64,000 nt of DNA from Macrotrachela quadricornifera (Eukaryota > Rotifera > Eurotatoria > Philodinida > Philodinidae). Below the pieces are notes generated by a model that saw nothing but the letters and a program-made list of their open reading frames with translations, made no database searches and was not told the origin of the DNA. Each line of letters begins with the position of its first letter. Position 1 is the first letter of the stretch. This document shows positions 47,715-58,400 of the stretch, one piece after another. Made by a program: the position numbers and the translations under genes. The stretch lies in the NCBI GenBank assembly GCA_022393335.1, contig JAJEKB010021225.1, forward strand, positions 1,335,151-1,399,150, given 5' to 3'.

Positions 47715-48990
47715 TTAATTTTGTGTTATTAATTTATTCACTAAATATAGTAAAAACGTTATAGAATCAGGCAAAACATGTTCAAGTGTAGTTGATGAAA
47801 GACGAAAAGATATATTTCTTTTTATTGTATCGTATAAAGCTCGACGTAAAAAATGTTGTATCATATCTCGATATCTTGATATAACTGTAAAAAAAAACCT
47901 TCTTATATACTGTTGATGGTAGAACAAACAGAACAAAAGTAAGCATATATGAAATAAACGAAATTAAATATCTAACAAAAAAATAATCATGATTCATGAC
48001 CCGATTACGTTGACGAGCTTCTTCATATAATAGTTGTTGATAAGTTTGTTGAGTTCGAGTTTTTTTCTGCTGTCGAACAGTTAGAACAACGATAAGAGTA
48101 GGCAAGATCAAATTGATAAAAAATGGAGTGAAAAAATGTATAATATAACTGGCTGAATTGAATATTTGAATACGATGTGGATAATCTGAAATACACAAAA
48201 CTCGTTTTTCATCACCAGTATTACTATCAAATAATCATTGATGAATGGAATCATGAAAATTTGTACCAATTATAAGAAATAAAAGAAAAGGTTTTACATA
48301 GTTAACAATCTATTTGCTCTTCTTTTTATTAAAGTTAATTCTATTGATTGTAGTAATTGTTCGATCAATCATTGATCCATATTAAGACCTATTCGTACCA
48401 GAAAGTCTAGCAACATGCATTGCATTTTTAAAAATACCTTATTCTCTATTGAATACATCTGTATAACATTAAGAATAATAAACTTTAATGTAAACAAAAT
48501 CATTGTAAATGGAATTGTGATAGAAGAACATAATAGATAAGAAACACTATTAGATTCAGGTAGCTCTTTTGTTTGAAAAGTAATTAATGAAAAAATACTA
48601 TTTCTAAGTCTTGCAATGGTAATCAATATAGTTAATGACATACTTATTTGAACAATATGTGATTGATCTATAGTGTCGACATGAGATAACCTAATATGCC
48701 ATCAAGTGATAGAGTAAATCCATTTGTACTAGATTAATGTTGTGCTCCATAAAAACATTCTTCACAACATATTGAACTCTGTGGACAATGTAAACAATCT
48801 TGTAAACATTGACGACCACTTTCACAAGTTCCTTCAATAGAACAATCAAGTTTTATTTCGTACTTAAATGCAAAATAATTAGCTAATCGTTGATTACCAT
48901 AAGATTCATATAAACAAAGATGAATATCTGTTATTTAAAAGTAGTTTCATTAAATATTTCACTTAGATTTTCACAACGATCAGATGGATT
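47715..48990 (-). pseudogene. Decayed bdelloid-type 7TM receptor with Cys-rich ectodomain
   Basis: In order on the minus strand: a Cys-rich, EGF-like ectodomain (about 48962-48735: IHLCLYESYGNQRLANYF, GTCESGRQCLQDCLHCPQ, ICCEECFYG); TM1-TM3 (48641-48369: LTILITIARLRNSIFSLITF, LLDFLVRIGLNMDQ); a gap; then TM5-TM7 (about 48225-47715: DEKRVLCISDYPHRIQIFNS, ILPTLIVVLTVRQQKK, LTFVLFVLPSTVYKK). The same order is found in a large family of uncharacterised bdelloid 7TM receptors (from memory). Damage: stop codons between ectodomain and TM1, most of TM4 missing between 48368 and 48226, and a frameshift at a poly-T run near 47893, after which the tail continues in another frame. Not functional as it stands. 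Confidence 0.7.
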
Positions 48991-49143
48991 AATCTTTTCA
49001 GCATTGAGTTTTTATTTTCTTGGGAATCTCTTCTTTTCATGATTTTATTGAATCTGACTCCAAAGTCTTTATACAAAATGTTTATGGCAATCATAGAAAC
49101 AGGGTTTTTTCATCGTTACACAAAAAGCCAGTTTGCAATTAGA

Positions 49144-49517
49144 CTATTCAATAACTAAACGAACTTGCACTTCATTTGTGTTACAGTTACCACATCTACT
49201 TCGGGTTCCTTTGACAGGCAAATGCATCTCACTGTTCAATTGATCAATAAATTGTGATGTTGGTGCTGAAAACTCATACTTCTTTATTGAGGTAGATCGT
49301 CCAATGTTTTTTCGCTTTGCGCCAAAACATAGAGATTTCGTCACAGAAACCAAATAATTGAAATCTGGCAATTCATTCTGATCTAATTGGTTGTAGCAGA
49401 TGTATGAGTTAGTTAAAGATGCATTGAAAAAGAAAAAGAAATGGCGAAGCCAGTTCCTTTTAGACTTTCGATCAAAAGCGTAGGAGGATATTTTTTGATT
49501 GAATCTGTCACCTCCAT
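49144..49517 (-). pseudogene. piggyBac-like transposase C-terminal fragment
   Basis: Resembles the C-terminal end of a piggyBac (PGBD4-like) transposase: DRFNQKISSYAFDRKSKRNW, LRHFFFFFNASLTNSYICYN, then a basic region and RSRCGNCNTNEVQVRLV, the start of the Cys-rich zinc tail; the last part of that tail is missing. The upstream catalytic DDD part is absent because the fold-back element at 49518-50245 begins immediately before it; the first codons of the open frame (through HGGD) belong to that junction. The DNA beyond the element (50246 on) does not visibly continue the transposase. Confidence 0.7.
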
Positions 49518-50245
49518 GTATAAAGGAGGGGGGAGGCGCATAAGGAGTCAAATTTGTTCATAGGACTTTTCTCGGTCTATCCTCATAGAATTATATATCA
49601 GATGAAAGAATGTATAGAAATTAACATTTTGGCATTATTTTTATAGGGTTTTTGTTGAATTTCCGAAGCAAATTACTAATAATAAAGTAACTCATTGTTG
49701 GTCAGAAATTCAATAATCGACCGTATCACAGTGGATCCAATTTTAGAATAAATTGATTAGAAAAACTAGTTAGGAAATCAATTATCTGATAGCTTTTAAA
49801 TTGGGCTTCAATTCTATATATGAATCAACAATCGGTTGCTTGATTTAATAAGGAGAGGAATTGATATACTTTTAGGCACTCTTGATATAGGTCCTATATT
49901 TACCATCAACTTGTATCTTTTAACAAATATTTTGTCATAAAAACTAACTATAGAAATGAAGCCCTATTTAAAAGCTATCAAATTATTAATTTCACAACTA
50001 TTTTTTCTAATCAATTTATTCTAAAACTGGATCCACTGTGATACGGTCGATTATTGAATTTCTGACCAACAATGAGTTACTTTATTAATAGTAATTTGCT
50101 TCGGAAATTCAACAAAAACCCTATAAAAATAATGCTAAAATGTTAATTTCAATACGTTCTTTCATCTGATATATAATTCGATGGGGATAGACCGAGAAAA
50201 GTCCTATGAACAAATCTGACTCCTTATGCGCTACCCTCCTTTATG
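49518..50245. mobile_element. Fold-back element, about 300-bp arms, inserted at the piggyBac relic
   Basis: Outer ends read ATAAAGGAGGG (49519) and CCCTCCTTTAT (50244). The arms are long and well conserved, for example GTATCACAGTGGATCCAATT against GGATCCACTGTGATACGG and TTGTTGAATTTCCGAAGCAA mirrored near 50100. The centre is at about 49870-49930. No coding capacity. Confidence 0.85.
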
Positions 50246-51644
50246 TATCTCATTTTCGGTGGTTTTACATGACGATTCTGGCGAACAAATTTCTCGGAAT
50301 TATTTGGGATATGGTACGGCGATTTTCTTCCAGGAATAGTGCTTTCTTTTCGATAGATTTTTGGGTGGATTTCGAAGGGAAGTGAGCCGGAATCGGTAGG
50401 AATGCGCTGGAAAATACCATGGTTTCGCTAGGTTCCTTCCGGATCCGGAGGGCGGAAGGCAAAAATGAATAGGCCACAAGCCTCTGCGTTTGCTTCCTGC
50501 TTATGTTTCGTTAATTTTAAAAAACTGGCTAATGCGTTTTTGTTTTTTCTTTCCATACTTCAGTATAGATAGTGTGAGCTTCGCTCGCAATTAAAAAAAA
50601 CTTTGCTTTTGCACTGTTCTGCCTGATTGATTGTGTATTTTATTGTCTATGTAAGTGAAGTGACTAATATAAATCATTTTTCTCTTTTTGTGCGTTGGCT
50701 ACAGACTGTTCTAGCTGATTGCTTGCTTATTTTTTTATTTGGATGAAATAAAGGCAATCTGTGCATGAATGATTAGCACGACTGAAGAAAAATAAAAACA
50801 AACATTCTTCTTGCGTGTTTATTTAGTTATTTGTCTCCATTTGTATTCACAGTTAGTGTATTCATCGATTTTCGTCGTTTTAAACGTTACTTATAGGTAA
50901 TTACCATTATACCATTTTTATTTAATCTACGATATTCAAATGATATCGTTTCATATGAAACTTCTTGTTGTTCACTAAAAAAAAGACAGGGTAGGGAATA
51001 TAAAAGACGTTTTGTTTTGATGGTTGAACTGAATGGAAGGTTAGTGCAGACGCTGCGAAAACGTACTAAATCCTCTTTAGAAGATTTAAAACATTATAAA
51101 ACCTTTTCAAATTTCACAGATTCATTTGATGTTTAGAAGAGTTTTGATTCGTTAAATCTTTGAAGTTCTGTACAGTTCTGATGTTTCCTCAACGCAGTAA
51201 AAAGTGTTACTCCAAATTTGATGGTACTGTCGTTTTTCTAAACGACGAAGGAAGTCAGATCGATGAGAAGCTACCAACATGTTACGAATTGCTACGAAAA
51301 CAGAAAATATTTCATTGGTCAAACAATCAATTAATTAGGGAATCGAAAGGATGAAAACATCATTATAGTGGGCGTAAAATTGGGTATGGCTCACTAGCAA
51401 CGCAGTTAAATACATGAAAGCCTCTTTGGCCACTAATTCCATTTTATTTTCCCAATAATCGTTTTCAACAGAGAGCTATAAAACATTGTTAATAAAATCA
51501 AAAAATCTTTCAGACACTGAAATCCCACAAAATTTCTTGAAGTCATAGAATTCCATATTTCGGATAGACATGAAAGACCAATATGTGACAAAAACCATTC
51601 TCTTCAACGAATACACCTTCAAAAACTCGTAATTCTAAAGAAAA

Positions 51645-52010
51645 AGATATTTCTCACAAGTTATTCCAACGTGTCCCATGAATTCAAACATGTATGGCAA
51701 ATACAGAATTAAATTCTCTATCAAATGCCTCATATTCTATTCATCAGATAGACGTGTGAGAGGAGATACTTATTCAACAACGAAATATCAATACTATTAT
51801 TTACTAATTCTAGGGGAAAAAAAGTTTCGTACAAATCATTTAAGCATGCTTGTTGAATTGAAACATGTGCGTCAAATTCAGAATTAAACTCTATATCGAT
51901 AGACAAATATCCTGTTTATCAAACAGAATCTTAAGAGGAAATATTCAACCAAGAATATTGTTTGAAATCCATGACTGAATAACTCTAAGGGAATAAATAT
52001 TGGTTTAATG
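51645..52010. repeat. Two diverged tandem copies of about 190 bp
   Basis: Both copies share the order CACAAGTTATTCCAA/AATCATTTAAGCATG, then AATTC-AACATGTATGGCAAAT or similar, CAGAATTAAA-TCTATATC and GAGGAGATA/GAGGAAATATTCAAC. They differ by many substitutions. Confidence 0.5.
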
Positions 52011-53669
52011 GTTCTTCAGGAATGGGATACATTATTACCATAACGAGTATAGAAAAGAATCTTCTGGCAAGAAAAGTATAGTCGAGTAATGGAAAATCAT
52101 TTCTGTTTCACAAGTATCAGATCTGAGTTTGAAGTACTTTATCATTTTTAACTGTCTATTTTGCGCATAAGTGTGACATTTATAGAATAGATAGTGCCTC
52201 AGATGATATGGGAACAAGTTGTAATCTGACTTAAATATGAACGTTTTACTACGCCACATGCATATCTTGCTGGTACTGTGCTCAAAAATTCTGAATATCT
52301 CTCTAGTATCCTAGTCTAATTGAAATCTTGATATAGGCAAAGTTTTAGATCAAGACCCGAAAACACGATTTTGTCAGAAAGCCAGAGCACCACAGGAAGT
52401 TTTTGGTAAAACTTCTATATCTTAGCCAAATTTCAACGTAAGTCCATATTCTCTGAGGTCTTTTCTAGTCTGTAGTTGTTTTAGTTATGGATAAACTATA
52501 GAATTAAAAACAGTGTATCACTTCGAACGATCAACTCATCGGCAGATATTCGCGGTATTTCTCATTACTTACAGATGAATTTTAACAGTGAATAGAATAT
52601 TTTCGAAATAGTGTATGCTGTGAAATTACTCACAAGGTGATCTCTTCCATAGAGACAAGGATGGGCCCGCTACCATTTGTGTTCTCCTTAGTGAAGTGTG
52701 TGAGTTCTATTCTTTTTATTGCTGCCATCTCGGTTGCAAAATACGAGAATGAGACGAACGTATTGCTGATATTCGATGACGATGAAAAAGGCACACTATG
52801 GCATTATACGATACTAGGATGCGGCTTGTTGCTGTTTTTGCTCACGTATTGAGCAATTAATACCGTCTTTCTACTGAATCTTATTCAGCCATGCGTCACA
52901 TAATGCTAGACTCCAGACTAAAGTATCGTGGAACAAAGTGAAACACATTTGAAACCAGTGCGAGCCTTTTTCTCAGAATTTGCCATCAGTAGTTTCATTA
53001 TTTAAATCATGAAACTATCATATATTTGTCACTGTAACGACGTATCAGAGATGAGCAGCTTCGATTGCCAGTTCCGGCTAAATTAAGTAAGCCAGTGTCT
53101 AAGAAAAAAAATCTTGAATACGTCGAATTAACGTCATTCGAGGTAGAAATGTTTGTTTCTCCCAGCTATGTAGTTAACTTGACTGTTGCCATTTGTTGAG
53201 GTGAGTATTCACCCAGATAAAGATGTTGGAGCCAGTAATCGTAAGCGGCTGTTGAGTTCGATCGACTTCGATGACTTCAATCAATGAGTATTCTATTCGG
53301 AGACAGACAATAGTCAAATCAAATACATAGTTGAAAAGAGCAAACATTTCTGCGTCGAATGACATTGGATTCAACATATTTAGATTTTTTTCTGAGTCGC
53401 TAATCAACTGACTTTGGTCGGAGGCGGCGACCGGAGCTGTCCCTCTCCGCGACATATATCCTCTGCATAGCTACCTCATCCAAGATTCTATTTCTCTCTA
53501 GATACACATTTACTTATATGGCAATCACTTCTAAAATATGCACTCAATGGTGCTCCATCAAACTATCGCACACACTTTAATTTAGAAAAAAAAAGTATCG
53601 AATGCTTAAAGTCACCTTGGAAATCTATCATACTACCCATTATTAGAGAAAATCCCATTTCAGACGTAC

Positions 53670-53853
53670 CAGCTCTCATAAAAAAATTTCAGCATTTTGC
53701 GACAAAATTTTTTTGAGCTATGAATTATTCAAATTATAGGCGCTTTTCTATCAATATTATGCAAAGCCATACAGATTTCGAGAAATTCATAACTCAGAGA
53801 GATTTTGTCGGAAAATGCTGGAATTTTTTATGAAAGCTAGTCTAATTAAGAGC
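53670..53853. mobile_element. Inverted-repeat element, about 55-bp arms
   Basis: AGCTCTCATAAAAAAATTTC near 53673 is mirrored by AATTTTTTATGAAAGCT near 53836. The arms also share CAGCATTTT-CGACAAAAT. The loop is about 75 bp. Confidence 0.7.
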
Positions 53854-54889
53854 TTCATTCAGGCAAAGCTTCAGGTCGAGATTCGAAAATATGATTTGGC
53901 TGGCAAATTGAGAGCGTACAGAGAAAATTTACTGAAAATTCTATATCTCGCTAGGAATACGCCATTGGGATGAATCCTCATAGAGGTTGTATCTATACTA
54001 TGAACAAAATATGAATTCAAACGAAGTGTATCAGTTGGAGAAGTTCCCTCGTTGCTGAGTTTTGTACTCTACAGTATAGGCTACTTATCTTCAATGCATA
54101 TATTAGACCGTTTAGCTGCATAGGACGAGCCGAAAGATGTCAACACAAAAGAGATACATAGATTATTGCTCCTTTTATCTACCTTCTATCGCCTACATTT
54201 TCTTAATGCGCTTTCATTTGTGAGGTATATTGGTTTCATCTTAAACAGATACGCTCTTATGATACATGGGCTCTATTATCTTCTATTGTGCTGTCTTGAA
54301 TTTCTATTGACTTAGACACTGTTAACACTGGAGCGAGTATTCTTTATTAATACTGCATAATGTCAGTTTTCTTAATAAATACATTGACACATATCTTCAC
54401 GAAATATACTTGTTTAATTGTTTGAAGGACACTGATATTGAGTCGATAAAAAGAGAAAGATGCTTCGGTAATGTTTTCTAAATAAAATTTTAATAAAGAA
54501 AAAGTAAAATTTATGTCATATTCTTTTCGATTAACCTTTTTATTTATTCATCTTTTCGTAAGATAGATCACGGCACTCAAAATAACAACATTTTGTTACG
54601 TCTTTTAGTGCATACTTTTCATAAACTTTCAAACTACCTTTTACTGCAATACATACTATGAGATTTTGCATACACTCATGTAATAGATTATACTGATGCA
54701 TTACCCTTTCTTGAGAAACAATCCATTGAGCCATATTGTCAATAAAGTAGAATTTTCTAAAACACCTCGAATACTAATTTTTACAGTTCATTTCGATTCT
54801 TTTACGTAGGGCCGACGAAAAGTTCTGGTCACCAGGATAGGAATTAGTTCCTATTTCCGTCATCAGAACTTTTAGTTATCTCTTATACT

Positions 54890-55105
54890 ACAAGGTGTAG
54901 CGTGAAAAGCCGTACAATTCATAAAGATTTAGTATATTTAATTATGTGCTTTTTGTTTTCGAAAAAAATCAAACCTCTGAGGGACTATTTTTCGCAGCGC
55001 CGAAAAGTGGTCGTTCAGAATTTTGCCGATTTTAAGAACGAAAAGTCGTAGTATAAAAAAGCAGTCTTGTATAAATTGTACAGCTTTTCACGCTGCATCT
55101 TATGG
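54890..55105. mobile_element. Inverted-repeat element
   Basis: GTAGCGTGAAAAGCCGTACA near 54897 is mirrored by TGTACAGCTTTTCACGCTGC near 55077, with about 40-bp arms around about 140 bp of unique DNA. Confidence 0.6.
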
Positions 55106-55469
55106 CACACTTAGAGTTAACCAAAAGTGTATAAATCCGTCTTTTAGAAGTCAATCGTCTTCGATCCTTTATGTAAGGCAATCCCTGCTCAAGAGAAACA
55201 TTCTAGAATATTCTTTACGGATTAAACTCTATAAACATTTCTCTTTTCATTCCAGTTTGAATCAGCTATTCATATATATTGAATATTTTAACAGAAAATC
55301 ATAGGAAGAAGTAATGATAATGTTTTGAAAACTTGTTAATATTTATCCATATATTTTTGATGATGCACTAATATATTATAACCACTAAATAACTGCATGC
55401 CTTCGTAACCGCAAAAATAATTGATCTCTATTTTTTAGCCATTGACAATTATTTATAAGATAGAAGATA

Positions 55470-58400
55470 ATGGAACGTGATCAAAAGAAGAAAAAAATTA
55501 CGGTAAAAGATGTCCACATTCCGATTGAATTAAGAGCAATAACGCTCGATGACCGAAAAACGAATGATCGACGACACGTAATATATACAAATGTTGACGT
55601 TCAGGGTGAGCAACCAGCCATCACGCTGGATGATCAGAAAGCAGACGACCAACGACAAATGACCAGCAAAGATGTAGAGGTTCAGACTGAACAAGTAGCA
55701 ATTACACACGAAGAGGTTCAGACTGAACAAACAGCAGTTACGCACGATGAGCAAGAAACCAGTATTCGACGGCGAATAATGCGCAAAGATGTAGACGTTC
55801 AGACTGAACAAACAGCAACAATGGTCGATGAGCAAGAGATGCGTAATCGGCAGCACATAATGACTGAAAATATTGAAATCAAGAGTAATGTACCGTATAC
55901 ATTTGACAAGCTACAGATGGACATGAATGAAGAAGAAATACTGGATCAAAGACAAGTGACAGTAGAAATGGAAGATTCGAGTGATGCACCAAGTGACTCG
56001 ATGCTAAAAAATTGTCGAATTGCAGAAACTGTCATTGAGGAACCAAATTCTACAACTACGAACATCATCAATAATATTAGTGTAGAGCTCGGTCCTATCA
56101 CGGAATACGCCAAAGAGCCAATGTTGCCACTTTACAAAGCATGTGCTCCACTCTTCAACATCATTCATAATTTATCATTCTATGTACAAATGGCCCTTGA
56201 TAAAACTCCCGAAAAACCACCCGGTGGACTGACGGTAGATGAAAGCGCTGCAATTCGTCTTTACACAATCGAATGGAATGGGCCACATCGAAGTCTTTAT
56301 TCGATGCTCAATTATACTCTGAAGAACGAGGATCGTGAGCATCTTCGGCCCTATTTTAAGTATCTAAAACTATTTGTAACTGCTCTCGTGAAATTACCGT
56401 GCCTCCCACCATTAACTGTTTGGCGAGGAGTGACTAAAGACTTAAGTGCAGAATTTTCTCGAGACACCTTAGTAACGTGGTGGGCATTTTCATCATGCAC
56501 TAGTAACTTGCCAGTGCTTGAGAACACTATGTTTTTGGGTACTAGCGGCAATCGAACATTATTCTCTGTTGAAGCCATTAATGGTCGAACAATACGTGCT
56601 CATTCAAATTTCGTTACTGAAGATGAAATTCTTCTTCTACCTGGCACTCATATGATAGTTCAATCAAAATTCAGTCCAGCGCCTGATCTTCATGTCATTC
56701 ATTTGAAACAGCTCGAACCAGAAGAAGTGCTACTCGAGCCACCATTTGAAGGTATTTTAAACATTTTCCAATCAGTTATTATAAATTAATGATATTTCTA
56801 ATCTTAGGCGCACGTCTTTATCCTAAACTTAAGTAAGTCTAACTTCATTTTCTCCTTATTGTATTTCTGATGAGCCATTTCATTAAATTTACAAGAGATT
56901 CGTGGTATCGCAAGAAGAGATTCACCATTCCACTTTCTTTATTGAGTGTTCTAATCATCGGTGCAATCATTATTGGCACTGTTTTGGGAACAAGATCTAA
57001 CAATGCAACAGGTATGATTTTAAATATTCTTTTCGTTTGTAAATGAATGGCAGTTTATTTGGGAAAGGTTGCCTGATCCATAGAATTTACATACAAAAAC
57101 GTAGGAGCTGGTATATTAGACTAAATTTGCAATCTTCGTATCTTTCTATTTCTTCTCTCTTTCAAGTTTTTTTCAAATATATCCTCAGTTATAGGAAAGT
57201 ATTCATGAATCACAAATCCCAATTGAAGCGAAAAAAGAAATATTGGTAAAATACTTCATTCAGTCTCAAACAGAGACCGAAATCGAATTTGATTTGAGAA
57301 ACTCGCGTTTATTGACGAATTTGCAACGGCTATCAGAACAACCTAATCCATACCTGAATATTCGCAGCGTAGGTGTGATGAAATACTGATAAAGTTAATA
57401 AGTCCTAAAACATCTTCATTAAATAATTAAATCCCTGTCTTCCAAATCTCGGTAGTAACTTCTGTTCTTGTGTTATTCTTATTTGTGACTATCTTTTACA
57501 TTTATTCGTTGCTAAATCATGTTAACTCTAAAATAATAGAAAGTGTTAAAACTAGTTGAGCTGTCGCTAAAAAACACATTCTAACGACAAAAATCATCTT
57601 GCGAAGCACTCGCTTCAACAACAAGACGATTTAGAATTTTATTTAAACTATGATAAACGCATTTTTAGCATTATATAGACCTAGGACACTTCAAGACTCA
57701 AAGATCAGATGAGCTTCTCAAACAAACTGCCTAAAAAGTTCTTTTGATTGGAACCGATCTATGTGAATAGTTATTATTAGCACATGGTCAGAACTCAACG
57801 ACCTTCTCAAGACACTTGGAAAGACTATTCGATGTCTATTAATGCAACCAGAAGAATCACCTAGGCGAGCCATGCATATTTTAACTTCTCCATACTTCAT
57901 TATATATCAGTTGTACTTTACTCTCACTTCAATTTTTTTTTGAAATAGATGAAATCTCTATTTTTTCCCCTTAGGAGAGCAACACTCATGGATTCCGTAT
58001 GAACCTGTTACGGTTGCTTACAAAACAAAACCAAAGTGTTTTTAATTTTTAGAATTGTTTCCCAGTAATAGAGCAGTTTTATTGTCTTCAAAACAACACT
58101 AACACATTCACACGAGCCCATGGGTTAGTCACATGCTCACACTTATTCAAACGATATGAGGATGCTACACATATACTTTTATACCTAATTAGAAGTACAA
58201 ATTCATTTGTAAAGTATAACTCTAATACGTTTTCTGTCATTGCTGGCGCTTGTCCAATCATTAGTTACTTTGTATGTGAACAATTCACTATATCTATTGC
58301 AGGTCCTACTTGTTACGATGGTATCAGGAATGGAAATGAGATTGATGTAGATTGTGGTGGCAGCTGTCTTCCCACTAAAACATGTGCTGATGGATTGAGA

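Larger units (their letters stand above)
50246..55469. other. Gene-poor, repeat-derived stretch
   Basis: About 5.2 kb without a supported gene. 50246-50480 is noticeably GC-richer and may be an element piece. 51645-52010 holds two diverged tandem copies of about 190 bp. 52330-52450 and 53870-53970 are similar to each other. 53670-53853 and 54890-55105 are inverted-repeat structures. Short frames (for example 51160-51354, 52637-52852, 54540-54734) have no recognisable domain and were not called. Confidence 0.45.

Noticed and set aside
50265..50477. GC-richer minus-strand frame as the missing half of the piggyBac transposase
   Set aside because: None of its three minus-strand translations shows piggyBac catalytic motifs.
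51160..54734. Several 60-90 codon frames between 51 and 55 kb
   Set aside because: No domains, no splice context and overlap with repeat structures.
55530..55856. Minus-strand frame opposite the ART gene
   Set aside because: Shadow of the VQTEQ repeat; no features of its own.
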